Shown: positions 17,050 through 24,991 of the stretch, piece after piece
Layout of the letters: each line of letters starts with the position of its first letter
How positions within the stretch are numbered: the stretch's first letter is position 1
Source of the DNA: Streptomyces graminofaciens
Lineage (GTDB): Bacteria > Actinomycetota > Actinomycetes > Streptomycetales > Streptomycetaceae
Direction: 5' to 3'
Length of the DNA: 64,000 nucleotides
Assembly (NCBI RefSeq): GCF_030294945.1
Contig: NZ_AP018448.1
Coordinates: 10,760,501-10,824,500, forward strand
Notes under the pieces: model-generated
The model's database searches: none
Told to the model about the DNA's origin: nothing
What the model saw: the letters and a program-made list of their open reading frames with translations, nothing else
Program-made: the position numbers and the translations under genes

Positions 17050-18237
17050 ATGGGCAAGACGGTGCGGCAGGCCGCGCGGGCCACCCTCCAGTTGATCATC
17101 GCCGCGGCGATGGCGTTCGGGCTGTACATCTTCATCACCGTGCTGCTGATCACCGCCGTCGCCACGGTCGCGGTCGTCGGCGCCTGGATGCTGCCCGAGA
17201 CGGTCATCCTGATCCGCAGGATCGCCGGGGCCAAACGGCGGCAGGTCGCCGCCTGGACCGGCCGGGACATCCCCGAGGCGTACGAGCCGATCACCGGCAC
17301 GGTGCGCGAACGCGTCCGCGTCGCCGTCCGCGATCCCGGCACCCACACCGACGCCCGCTGGATGCTCGCCTACTACGTCTACGGCTGGCTCCCGTGCCTG
17401 ATGGTCCCGCTCTGGCCGCTGGGCCTGCTCGTGGACGGTGTGTGGGCCGGGCTGCTGCGGCGGCCCGCGGTCGTACTCCCGCTGGTCAGCCGCCTGGCCG
17501 ACCTGGACGCGCACTGGTCGGAGACCCTGCTCAAGCCGTCCCCGAAGGCCCGCCTCGCCGAGCGCGTGCAGGAACTGACGGAGACCCGCGCCGACGCCAT
17601 CGCCGCGCACGGCGCGGAGCTGCGCCGTATCGAACGGGACCTCCACGACGGCGCCCAGGCCCGTCTGGTCTCCCTCTCCATGCGGATCGGTCTTGCGCAA
17701 CGGGCTTACGACCGTGACCCGGAAGGTGCGCGCAAGCTCCTGGCCGACGCGCAGGAGCAGGCTGAGGCCGCCCTGGCCGAGCTGCGGCATGTCGTACGCG
17801 GTATCCATCCGCCGATCCTGACCGACCGTGGGCTGGCCGGTGCGGTACGGGCGTTGGCGGCCGGCAGCGGCATCCAGGCAACCGTGTCCGTCGACGGGCT
17901 GGAGGACGCCGACGGGCCGCGTCCCCCGGCCGCCGTCGAGGCCGCCGCGTACTTCGTCGTCGCCGAGGCACTCACCAACGCCGCCAAGCACAGCGGATCC
18001 GACCGCGCCGAGGTCGCCCTCGCCCGCATCCGCCGGGGAGTCCGGGTGCTGGTGCGCGACGACGGGCGCGGCGGCGCCGAGGACCTTCCCGGCACGCCCG
18101 GTCCGGCGACCGCGATGGGCGGCTCGGGACTGCTCGGCATGCGCCGCCGGGTCGCCGCACTCGACGGAACCCTGACCGTCACCAGCCCCGTCGGGGGCCC
18201 CACCATGATCGAGGTCGAGCTGCCGTGCGTATGGTGA
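17050..18237 (+). CDS. Sensor histidine kinase, NarL-partner type, with N-terminal Sensor domain
   Basis: A 395-residue kinase of the HisKA_3 class. Two hydrophobic segments (about 14-50) are followed by the putative Sensor domain typical of actinobacteria, with further membrane helices (about 113-150). HisKA_3 has phospho-acceptor His199 (ERDLHDGAQARL), and the HATPase domain contains EALTNAAKHS, DDGRGG and GGSGLLGMRRRV. ATG 17050 is chosen because upstream codons overlap the repeat tract and look non-coding. The matching response regulator starts 95 bases downstream. The signal sensed is unknown. Confidence 0.9.
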   Translation: MGKTVRQAARATLQLIIAAAMAFGLYIFITVLLITAVATVAVVGAWMLPETVILIRRIAGAKRRQVAAWTGRDIPEAYEPITGTVRERVRVAVRDPGTHTDARWMLAYYVYGWLPCLMVPLWPLGLLVDGVWAGLLRRPAVVLPLVSRLADLDAHWSETLLKPSPKARLAERVQELTETRADAIAAHGAELRRIERDLHDGAQARLVSLSMRIGLAQRAYDRDPEGARKLLADAQEQAEAALAELRHVVRGIHPPILTDRGLAGAVRALAAGSGIQATVSVDGLEDADGPRPPAAVEAAAYFVVAEALTNAAKHSGSDRAEVALARIRRGVRVLVRDDGRGGAEDLPGTPGPATAMGGSGLLGMRRRVAALDGTLTVTSPVGGPTMIEVELPCVW

Positions 18238-18331
18238 CGGCATCGGATACGGCAGACGGACCCGGGGCGTCGCGACAGCGGCTCTGTGACATGGTGCGGC
18301 TCCGCCGCGAGGGGACAGAGGTGGGACGGCC

Positions 18332-18976
18332 GTGCGTGTGGTGATCGCCGAGGACAACGCCCTGCTGCGGGAGGGCCTGGTCCTGCTGCTGACCTCCGCC
18401 GGGCACGAGGTGGCGGCCGTCGCCGGCAGTGGCCCCGAGGTCCTCCCCGCACTGCTGGAACACCGCCCCGATGTCGCCGTGCTCGACGTCCGTATGCCGC
18501 CCGGCTTCCGCGACGAGGGGCTGCGCGCCGCACTGGAGGCCCGCCGGCAGATGCCCGGGCTGCCGGTGCTGGTCCTCTCGCAGTACGTGGAGGAGTCCTA
18601 CGCCGCCGAACTGCTCGGCGGCGGGGCGAGCGGCGTCGGCTATCTGCTGAAGGACCGGGTGGGCCGCGTGGACGAGTTCCTCGACGCGCTCGACCGGGTG
18701 GCGGCGGGAGGCACCGCCCTCGACCCGGAGGTGGTGACCGAGCTGCTCACCCGCCGCAAGGACTCCCCGCTGGACTCGCTGACCCCGCGCGAGCGTGAGG
18801 TGCTGAAGCTGATGGCGGAGGGCCACGACAACGCGACCATCGCCAGGACCCTTGTCGTCACCGAACGCGCGGTCAGCAAGCACATCGGCAACGTCTTCCT
18901 GAAACTCGGTCTGCCGACCAGCGACAGCGGCCACCGCAGGGTGCTGGCGGTGCTGGCGTACCTGAACAACGCGTAG
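18332..18976 (+). CDS. NarL/FixJ-family response regulator
   Basis: A 214-residue regulator paired with the preceding kinase. Its receiver has phospho-acceptor Asp52 (VAVLDVRMPPG) and conserved Lys in YLLKDRVG. The LuxR-type helix-turn-helix (about 148-210) contains LTPREREVLKLMAEGHDNATIA and SKHIGNVF. The start is GTG 18332, with purine-rich GAGGTGGGA upstream. It ends at a very strong bidirectional terminator. No target promoter can be assigned by eye. Confidence 0.92.
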   Translation: MRVVIAEDNALLREGLVLLLTSAGHEVAAVAGSGPEVLPALLEHRPDVAVLDVRMPPGFRDEGLRAALEARRQMPGLPVLVLSQYVEESYAAELLGGGASGVGYLLKDRVGRVDEFLDALDRVAAGGTALDPEVVTELLTRRKDSPLDSLTPREREVLKLMAEGHDNATIARTLVVTERAVSKHIGNVFLKLGLPTSDSGHRRVLAVLAYLNNA

Positions 18977-18992
18977 GCATCGAAGGTCCGGG

Positions 18993-19053
18993 CCTGACGC
19001 GAGCGGGAGCCCGCCACCGGCTCGGCCGGCGGCGGGCTCCCGCTCGCGTCAGG
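18993..19053. terminator. Strong bidirectional terminator between convergent genes
   Basis: CCTGACGCGAGCGGGAGCCC-GCC at 18993-19015 pairs perfectly over 23 bases with 19031-19053, around a 15-base loop. It serves the plus-strand response regulator and the minus-strand dehydrogenase. The right arm includes the dehydrogenase stop codon. Confidence 0.9.
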
Positions 19054-20101
19054 ACGGGTACTGGTCGAAGGTCACGACGACCTTCTCCGCCGCCCCAGGC
19101 GTCAGCGTCAGCTCGAACGCGCGCTCGACCTCGGTGAACGGCACCGTGTGGCTGATGAGCTTGCCGAAGCGCTCGTGGTGCTCGACGAGTTCAGGGGTGA
19201 CCTCGAAGATCTCGGTGGGGTAGCCCTGGGAGGCGACCAGGGTCAGCTCGCTGCGGAGCATGCCGCCGAGGTCGATCTCCGTGCCCTTCTTCTGCACCGC
19301 CACCATCACCAGCTTGGCGCCCCACTTCGCCGACCCCACCACGGTGTTGAAGACGGCCGCGACACCGGCCGCGTCGATGTAGATGTCGGTGCCCGGGCGG
19401 GGCTGGCCCAGCGCGTTGGCCGCCTGCCCGTGCAGCTCGGTCAGCCGCGCGGCCACATCCTCCTCGGCGGAGTCGATGACGGCGTCCGCGCCCACGGCCA
19501 GTGCCTTCTCCAGCCGGGAGGGGATGACGTCGACGACCACCACGTGCCGCACACCGCGCAGCTTGAGCCAGATGGCCGCGCCGAGGCCGATGGGTCCGGC
19601 GCCGAAGACGACGACCCGGTCGTCCGGCTTCGCCTCGGAACGGTTGACGCAGTGCCGGGCGACGGCCATGGGCTCGTTCAGGGAGGCCACGGCGAACGGC
19701 ACGGTCTCGGGGAAGACCGCCACACCCTTGCCGATCTCGGCGTTCTCGATCAGCAGGTACTCGCTGAGGGCACCGTACTTGCCGCCGCAGCCGATGATGC
19801 CGGTCGGGGCGTCCTGCGGATTGACCACCACCCGGTCGCCGACCTTCAGGTCGCTGACCTCGGCACCGACCTCGACGATCTCGCCGGCCGGCTCGTGGCC
19901 CAGCGGAACGGGAACCATCTCGCCGCCCAGGTGCGCACGGGCGGGCATACCGCCCATGTGGAGGAAGGTGACGTCGGTGCCGCAGATGCCACCGGCGCGG
20001 ATGCGCATGAGGACATCCTTGGGGCCGGGCACGGGACGCTCGACGTCCACGACCTCGATCCTGCCGACGCCGCCGGTGTGCACGGACTTCATGGTCGCCA
20101 T
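19049..20101 (-). CDS. Zinc-dependent MDR-family alcohol/polyol dehydrogenase
   Basis: A 350-residue medium-chain dehydrogenase, in the broad threonine/sorbitol/L-idonate dehydrogenase group. Catalytic-zinc residues are C40 (GGICGTD), H69-E70 (LGHEPAGE) and E143 (LNEPMAV). The NAD(P)-binding loop is GAGPIGLG at about 167-174. The usual structural-zinc lobe with four closely spaced cysteines is missing; the corresponding stretch (about 94-112) has a single Cys. The substrate is unknown. It is monocistronic by context. Confidence 0.87.
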   Translation of the reverse strand: MATMKSVHTGGVGRIEVVDVERPVPGPKDVLMRIRAGGICGTDVTFLHMGGMPARAHLGGEMVPVPLGHEPAGEIVEVGAEVSDLKVGDRVVVNPQDAPTGIIGCGGKYGALSEYLLIENAEIGKGVAVFPETVPFAVASLNEPMAVARHCVNRSEAKPDDRVVVFGAGPIGLGAAIWLKLRGVRHVVVVDVIPSRLEKALAVGADAVIDSAEEDVAARLTELHGQAANALGQPRPGTDIYIDAAGVAAVFNTVVGSAKWGAKLVMVAVQKKGTEIDLGGMLRSELTLVASQGYPTEIFEVTPELVEHHERFGKLISHTVPFTEVERAFELTLTPGAAEKVVVTFDQYPS

Positions 20102-20235
20102 GGTCTGACTCGCTTTCTGAGGGTGATCGGAACCGCTTGAGCTGATCCGGTGAGGCTGGGAGCTGTGGGCAGTGAGGCACGGAAAAGGTGTGTCGCCGGG
20201 TTCGTGGGCGGCGCTTCCCGCGCCCCGGCCACCGT

Positions 20236-21195
20236 TCAGGTGGTGCGTGGGTGCGCCCCGAGGGCGTGCAGGACGGCGTCGGCCATACCGCGCTCCCCGC
20301 GCTCGTTCGGGTGCACGGAGGCCGCGGGGGAGCGGGGTACGAGCGGCTCGATCCAGCGGCTGTCCTCGGCGGAGCAGGCGTCGTGACCCTCGGACGGCGT
20401 GTACGTGTCCACATACCGCGCCCCGGCGGCCTCGGCCCGCTGCCGCAGCATGGCGTTCAGCTCGCGCTGCTTGTCGCGGATGAAGTCGACGTCACCGGGG
20501 GTGAGGGCCATTTCCCGGCCGCAGTCGCCGCCGTCGGACGGCAGGATCGCCGGGTAGCCGACCACGTAGACCCGCGCCTCGGGCGCCCGGCGTCCGACCT
20601 CTTCCAGCGCGAGAGCGAGCTTCTCGTCCACCGCGTCGATCTTCTGCCGCACCTCGTCGGTGTCCCCGGAGACGTAACGCTCCTTGCACGGGGCGTCAGC
20701 GGCGTTCTCCTTGCCGCCGCCCGTGACCTCGTACAGCACACCGGAGGTGACACAACGCTTGATAACGGAGGCGAAGCCGATGTCGTTGCCGCCGATGCCG
20801 ACCGTGACCAGCCGGGTCGAGGCGGAGAGCGCGTCGAACTGGGCCGGGTTGGTGCCGTCGTCGGTGGACTGGGCCGCGGACAGGTCGCCGATGGTGGCGC
20901 CGCTGCAGCTGACGTCACGGAAATCGGTGCCCTTGATCTTCAGTTCCTCGGCGACCAGGGCCGGGTAGTTGCGGTCGGAGCGTTCGCAGCCGCCGGGAGT
21001 GCCGTTCTGGCCGGGGATCTTCGGGCCTGCGGTGTAGGAGTCGCCGAGGGCCACGTACGGCCCCTTCGGCGGCGCCGAGCCGTCCGTGCTCCCGCTGCCG
21101 CCGTCCCCGTCACCGCCCCGGCCGACGCTGATCGCGGTGAGCAGCACGCCGCACGCGGCCGCCCCGGCCAGTCCGGCTCGTAGAGAGGTTCTCAT
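20236..21195 (-). CDS. Secreted SGNH/GDSL-family esterase or lipase
   Basis: A 319-residue exported hydrolase. The N-terminus (residues 1-25) is a signal sequence, followed by a Gly/Ser/Asp-rich stretch. The SGNH blocks are visible: block I GDSYTAG with nucleophile Ser53, Gly in block II, GIGGND in block III, and the C-terminal His in SVHPNERG. The many cysteines suit extracellular disulfides. It resembles Streptomyces SGNH lipases; the ester substrate is unknown. ATG 21195 is chosen because it opens the signal peptide. It is divergent from a MarR gene whose promoter carries three operator-like boxes, so MarR control is possible. Confidence 0.9.
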   Translation of the reverse strand: MRTSLRAGLAGAAACGVLLTAISVGRGGDGDGGSGSTDGSAPPKGPYVALGDSYTAGPKIPGQNGTPGGCERSDRNYPALVAEELKIKGTDFRDVSCSGATIGDLSAAQSTDDGTNPAQFDALSASTRLVTVGIGGNDIGFASVIKRCVTSGVLYEVTGGGKENAADAPCKERYVSGDTDEVRQKIDAVDEKLALALEEVGRRAPEARVYVVGYPAILPSDGGDCGREMALTPGDVDFIRDKQRELNAMLRQRAEAAGARYVDTYTPSEGHDACSAEDSRWIEPLVPRSPAASVHPNERGERGMADAVLHALGAHPRTT

Positions 21196-21593
21196 CGGTG
21201 TGTCCTGTCTTCTTCCGTCTCGCGTCTCGGGTGCGCGCGAGTCCGGCGGGCGCCGGACTCGGTCGTGCTGTCGGTCGCTCGGCCGGGGGAAGGCGGGTGG
21301 GGCAGTCGAGCTGGGTGGGTCGTGAAGGTGTCCGTGGGCCCGGTGGCTGGAAGGGGGGAGGTTTCCGGCCACCGGGCCACGGACCGCGCCGGGCCCCGTC
21401 CCCACGGGTTCGGCGCGTAGGGGCCGCTTCCGCTCGGACCGGCCCCGGTCCTGTCGAAGGCGGTACGTCCGATCCATAGGAAGGAAGAGCGGGCGTCGCC
21501 TTGCTTGAGTTAGGCAAACACATGTGACTTACTTGAGTCAAGCAATCGAGTGGGATTGCTTGAGTTAGGCAACGAGAAGGTAGGGTGATGCAC
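21196..21593. other. 398-bp divergent intergenic region between SGNH hydrolase and MarR
   Basis: No gene is supported here. The half next to marR is locally AT-rich and holds three copies of a 17-bp near-palindrome. The half next to the hydrolase shows only GC-rich sequence. Confidence 0.7.
21501..21572. promoter_or_regulatory. Three 17-bp operator-like boxes in front of marR1
   Basis: TTGCTTGAGTTAGGCAA (21501-21517), TTACTTGAGTCAAGCAA (21529-21545) and TTGCTTGAGTTAGGCAA (21556-21572) are spaced 28 and 27 bases apart, on nearly the same helix face. Each is a near-palindrome (TTGC...GCAA), suited to a MarR dimer. The last ends 21 bases before the marR start codon, so autoregulation is likely. 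Confidence 0.8.
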
Positions 21594-22115
21594 ATGTCCC
21601 CATCGCCGCCGGCGGCCGTTCCCGCCTCCCCGGAAGTGATCGAGATCGAACGGGCCCTGACCCAGATCACGTATCTGAGTACGCGGGCCCGGCAGCACGA
21701 CCGTCTGATGGCGCTCGCCGGCGTGCCGCTGGACCGGGCGGCCGTGGCGCTGCTGCGGCAGGTCGCCGACTCCGAGCCGCTGCGTCCGGGGGAGTTGGCC
21801 GCGCGGCTGGGCGTCGAGGCCTCCCATGTCACCCGCCAGGTGCAGCAGTTGCAGAGGTCCGGGCATGTCACCCGGGTTCTTGACCCACATGACCGCCGGG
21901 CTCGGCGCGTCCAGCTCACGCCCGACGGGCAGAGGGCCGTGGAACGCATCCGGGAAGCCGGTGCGCTCGGTATGAGAATGGCCCTCACCGACTGGTCGCC
22001 GGAGGAGATCGGCCAACTCGCCGCGCTCTTCGACCGCATGGTCGAGCTGTTCCTGTCCCTCTCCGCCGACGAGAACCAGGATCTCGATGCGGGCCCGCCC
22101 GCTCCCGCCGTCTGA
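21594..22115 (+). CDS. MarR-family transcriptional regulator (copy 1)
   Basis: A 173-residue winged-helix repressor. The helix-turn-helix region (about 55-110) contains LRPGELAARLGVEASHVTRQ, and the wing has DPHDRRARRVQLT. It is a close paralogue of the MarR protein at 35504. Both are divergent from a hydrolase gene, and both share the same promoter box. ATG 21594 is preferred over ATG 21588 or GTG 21585 because the paralogue's common N-terminus (MSPSPP) starts there. The ligand is unknown. Confidence 0.9.
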   Translation: MSPSPPAAVPASPEVIEIERALTQITYLSTRARQHDRLMALAGVPLDRAAVALLRQVADSEPLRPGELAARLGVEASHVTRQVQQLQRSGHVTRVLDPHDRRARRVQLTPDGQRAVERIREAGALGMRMALTDWSPEEIGQLAALFDRMVELFLSLSADENQDLDAGPPAPAV

Positions 22116-22221
22116 GAGCGCGGGAGCCGCTCCGCGGGACACGCCGATCCACGGGCGGCGCCCGCCGCTTCGACGCACCCCCTCCGCCCGGCATCCGCAC
22201 CACCCCGTCCCTCCGCGAAGA

Positions 22222-22968
22222 ATGAGCCCTACACGAATGGCCTTAACCATGTACGGCAGTGCCACTGAGAAACCCTCGCTCGCCCGCGGGGCGGGGCAGC
22301 GCGTCCTCCTCGCTGTCGAGGACCCGGAAGTCGCCGAACTGCTGTCCACGACTCTGGAGTTGGCGGGGTACCGGATCGACACGGTGGGCACCGGCACCGA
22401 GGCCCTGGCGCGGCTCGGCGCACACCGGTTCGACCTCGTGGTGCTCGATCTGACGCTGCCGGACCTGGAGCGCTTGACCCGGGGGCAGCGGGGCGTCATC
22501 CAGCGCCCGCCGGTGCTCTTCCTCGCCGCCTGCGACGCGCTGGGCCGTCTCCTGCCCGAGCTGGGACTGGGGGAGAAGGACTATGTCACCAAGCCCTTCC
22601 GGATCGCCGAAGTCCTCGCCAGGGCGCAGGTGTTGCTGCGTGGCACCAACACCGGCCGCCGGGAGAGCGGCCTCGGCTACGGCGATCTCGCTCTCGACGA
22701 CTCCGCCTGTCAGGCTCTGCGCGCGGGGCAGGCCCTGCATCTCACGCCCGCCGAGTACCGGTTGCTGCGCTACCTCCTCGTCAACGCGCACAAGGTGTTG
22801 TCGAAGGAGCAGATCGGTCGTTACGTGTGGGGCGACTTCCACGGCGACAACGCCATCGAGCAACTGGTCTCCCGGCTGCGGCGCAAGGTGGACCGGGAGG
22901 GCCCGGCACTGATCCACACCCGCCGGGGCTTCGGCTACTGGCTCGGCAGATCGGCCGAGCGGGAGTGA
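22222..22968 (+). CDS. Atypical OmpR-family response regulator (orphan)
   Basis: A winged-helix response regulator of about 248 residues with no kinase nearby. The receiver keeps acidic residues (VEDPE), phospho-acceptor Asp76 (VVLDLTLPD) and Lys in YVTKPF. The conserved switch Thr/Ser of beta-4 is replaced by Ala (FLAACD, about residue 102), and the segment between Asp and beta-4 is unusual (LTRGQRG). The DNA-binding domain (LTPAEYRLLRYLL, RGFGYWLG) looks intact. ATG 22222 is one of three candidates (22237 and 22249 are others), and none has a strong ribosome site. It is possibly phosphorylation-independent. Confidence 0.8.
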   Translation: MSPTRMALTMYGSATEKPSLARGAGQRVLLAVEDPEVAELLSTTLELAGYRIDTVGTGTEALARLGAHRFDLVVLDLTLPDLERLTRGQRGVIQRPPVLFLAACDALGRLLPELGLGEKDYVTKPFRIAEVLARAQVLLRGTNTGRRESGLGYGDLALDDSACQALRAGQALHLTPAEYRLLRYLLVNAHKVLSKEQIGRYVWGDFHGDNAIEQLVSRLRRKVDREGPALIHTRRGFGYWLGRSAERE

Positions 22969-23338
22969 GTCGCTTGTGAGATATTCGCGATGCGAATGTG
23001 CCTCTGGCGCCGTGGGGTGAGTGGGGCCGCAGGACGTTTCCTGTGGGTGGCTCCGGAATGTTCTGGAGCCGTCTTTTCGCCGTTCCGGACCGTCTCGTTC
23101 TCGGCCACTGGCTGTACGTCAACTCATATGCTGTCAAAGCGTGTTGATGGAAGGTGGGGGGGGGGCGCCCTGTCGCCCGGTGGCGGGGCGGCATGTGACC
23201 TGCGTCATGTCAGGAATTCGTCAGGAAACTGACCGGTAGTAGTCAGCCCGCTCTGTTTGCATGTGCTTATCAAGCGTTCGAACCCGTGACCCCGGTGCTC
23301 CGCCCCCACCGCCAGTACCCACCACCGAGGAGAGACAT
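22969..23338. other. Intergenic region ahead of the P450 remnant
   Basis: No coding sequence is supported. It contains a run of ten G (23156-23165) and moderately AT-rich patches. No part of the missing cytochrome P450 body could be recognised here in any frame. Confidence 0.55.
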
Positions 23339-23449
23339 GGCCACCGCGACCCCGAGGCGTTCCCCGACCTCGGCCGCCTCGACATCACGCTCGACACCCG
23401 CCGCCATGTCGCCTTCGGCTGCACCCACGAACTGCCCGTCGTCCGGTGA
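23339..23449 (+). pseudogene. Cytochrome P450 remnant (C-terminal meander fragment)
   Basis: A 36-codon stretch ending at TGA 23447-23449 reads RDPEAFPD, GRLDIT and RRHVAFG. These are the diagnostic residues just before the heme-binding loop in actinobacterial P450s. Beyond HVAFG the sequence departs: the FGxGxHxCLG heme-Cys loop is absent, and nothing upstream matches a P450. It lies directly ahead of intact ferredoxin and ferredoxin reductase genes, the usual P450 partners. Confidence 0.8.
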
Positions 23450-23554
23450 CGACTTCCAGCCCGCGAACCAGGCAACCGCAGCAAGTACTTCAGCCGCCAT
23501 CAGCCTCGCCAGCCGCATCAACAGCACAAGAACGACCTGAAGAAGGAGATTCTC

Positions 23555-23752
23555 ATGAAGGTGGAACTCGACGAGCCGAAGTGCGTCGCCTCCGGACAGT
23601 GTGTGATGGTGTCCCCCGAGGTGTTCGACCAGCGTGACGAGGACGGCATCGCTTTCCTCATCGAGGAGCACCCCGCCGACGACCTGCTGGACGGCGTGCA
23701 CGAAGCCATCGCGGTCTGCCCCGCCGCCGCCATCCGCCTGGTCCAGCAGTGA
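23555..23752 (+). CDS. 3Fe-4S ferredoxin, P450-partner type
   Basis: A 65-residue acidic ferredoxin of the class that feeds electrons to actinobacterial P450s. Cysteines C10, C16 (CVASGQC) and C55 (CP) form the three-ligand pattern of a single 3Fe-4S cluster; the second cysteine position of a 4Fe-4S ferredoxin is occupied by another residue. AAGGAG sits ideally before the ATG. Its stop overlaps the start of the reductase gene. The upstream P450 is reduced to a fragment, so it must serve another P450 or be redundant. Confidence 0.95.
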   Translation: MKVELDEPKCVASGQCVMVSPEVFDQRDEDGIAFLIEEHPADDLLDGVHEAIAVCPAAAIRLVQQ

Positions 23753-24912
23753 GGCGGATCGCTGTCGTGGGTGCCTCGGCCGCCGGACTGGCGGCGGCCG
23801 AGACGCTGCGACGCGAGGGGTACGACGGCACCCTCACCCTCGTCGGCGACGAGCCGCACGCCCCGTACGACCGGCCCCCGCTGTCCAAGCAGATCCTCGC
23901 GGCCGAGTGGGACACCGACCGGCTGCCGCTGCGCACGCCGGACCACCTAGGCGGGCTCGGCCTCGATCTACGGCTCGGGACCGCCGCAACCGGCCTCGAC
24001 CTCGGAGCCCGCGAGGTCCGGCTGGCCGGCGGCTCGACGGTGCCGTACGACGGACTGATCGTCGCCACCGGCGTACGTCCCCGGCGGCTGCCCGGCGCGG
24101 GCGCGCACGTCCTGCGGACGCTGGACGACACCCTGGCGCTGCGGGAGCGGCTGACGCCGGGGCGGCGGCTGGTCGTGGTCGGAGCCGGGTTCCTCGGCGC
24201 GGAGGCCGCGGCCGTGGCCTGGCGCCTCGGGGCCAAGGTCACCCTCCTCGAACCGGCGCCGGTGCCGCTGGCCCACGCGGTCGGCGAGGACGTCGGCGCG
24301 GTGCTGTCCCGGACCCACCTCGACCACGGGGTGAACCTGCGCACCGGTGTCACCGTCACCGAGGTGACCGAGAACGGGGTTCTTCTCGCCGACGGGGAGG
24401 TGATCGAGGCCGACGAGGTGCTGGTCGCCATCGGTTCGCGGCCGAACACCGAATGGCTGGCGGACAGTGGCCTGAACGTGGGCGACGGCGTGCTGTGCGA
24501 CCAGTTCTGCGAGGCCGCGCGGAACGTCTATGCGGCCGGTGACGTCGCCCGCTGGCACAACCCCCTGTTCGGCACCTCGATGCGCATCGAACACCGCACC
24601 AACGCCGCAGAACAGGGCATGGCCGCGGCCCGCAACCTCCTCGACCCGCAGACGCGAAAGCCGTTCTCGCCGGTGCCGTACTTCTGGTCCGACCAGTACG
24701 ACATGAAGATCCAGGCGTACGGCTACCTGCGCGGCCACGACGAGGTCGCCGTTGTGGAAGGCGACCTGGCCGAGCGGAAGTTCGTGGCCGTCTACCGCAC
24801 CGGCGAGAAGGTGACCGGCGCCCTCGCGGTCGGCATGCCGCCCAAGGCGATCCGGCAGTGGCGCCAGGCCATCGCGTCCGGCGCCGTCTGGCGGGAGACC
24901 GTGACGGCTTGA
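23749..24912 (+). CDS. NAD(P)H-ferredoxin reductase (FAD-dependent)
   Basis: A 387-residue reductase of the putidaredoxin-reductase type. It has an N-terminal FAD dinucleotide fold (VVGASAAGLAAAE), the PYDRPPLSKQ signature, the NAD(P)-binding fold (VVGAGFLGAEAAA, about 144-156), and a second FAD motif ending in YAAGDVARW. The C-terminal domain is typical. GTG 23749 overlaps the ferredoxin stop by 4 bases, so the two are co-translated. Its last codons form the first unit of an octamer tandem repeat that continues past the stop. Confidence 0.93.
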   Translation: MRRIAVVGASAAGLAAAETLRREGYDGTLTLVGDEPHAPYDRPPLSKQILAAEWDTDRLPLRTPDHLGGLGLDLRLGTAATGLDLGAREVRLAGGSTVPYDGLIVATGVRPRRLPGAGAHVLRTLDDTLALRERLTPGRRLVVVGAGFLGAEAAAVAWRLGAKVTLLEPAPVPLAHAVGEDVGAVLSRTHLDHGVNLRTGVTVTEVTENGVLLADGEVIEADEVLVAIGSRPNTEWLADSGLNVGDGVLCDQFCEAARNVYAAGDVARWHNPLFGTSMRIEHRTNAAEQGMAAARNLLDPQTRKPFSPVPYFWSDQYDMKIQAYGYLRGHDEVAVVEGDLAERKFVAVYRTGEKVTGALAVGMPPKAIRQWRQAIASGAVWRETVTA

Positions 24913-24982
24913 CGGCTTGACGGCTTGACGGCTTGACGGCTTGACGGCTTGACGGCCTGGCGGCTTGGTGGCCTGACGGCCC
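24903..24982. repeat. Octamer tandem repeat (GACGGCTT), about ten copies
   Basis: Six perfect copies of GACGGCTT (24903-24950) are followed by four degraded ones. The first copy overlaps the stop codon of the ferredoxin reductase. It fills the space between two convergent genes. Confidence 0.95.
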
Positions 24983-24991
24983 GACAGTCGT

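Noticed and set aside
20236..21195. Calling the SGNH hydrolase a lipoprotein
   Set aside because: A cysteine lies in the signal region, but the residues before it (AGAAAC) lack the usual Leu at -3, so an ordinary signal peptide is as likely.
23156..23165. G10 tract as a phase-variable switch
   Set aside because: It is not inside or close to an intact reading frame or identifiable promoter, so no consequence can be argued.
23338..23540. An ATG-started frame (MATATPRR...) as a new small gene ahead of ferredoxin
   Set aside because: The frame is Ser/Thr/Ala low-complexity, while the neighbouring frame shows P450 motifs, so it is a frame shadow of the P450 remnant.
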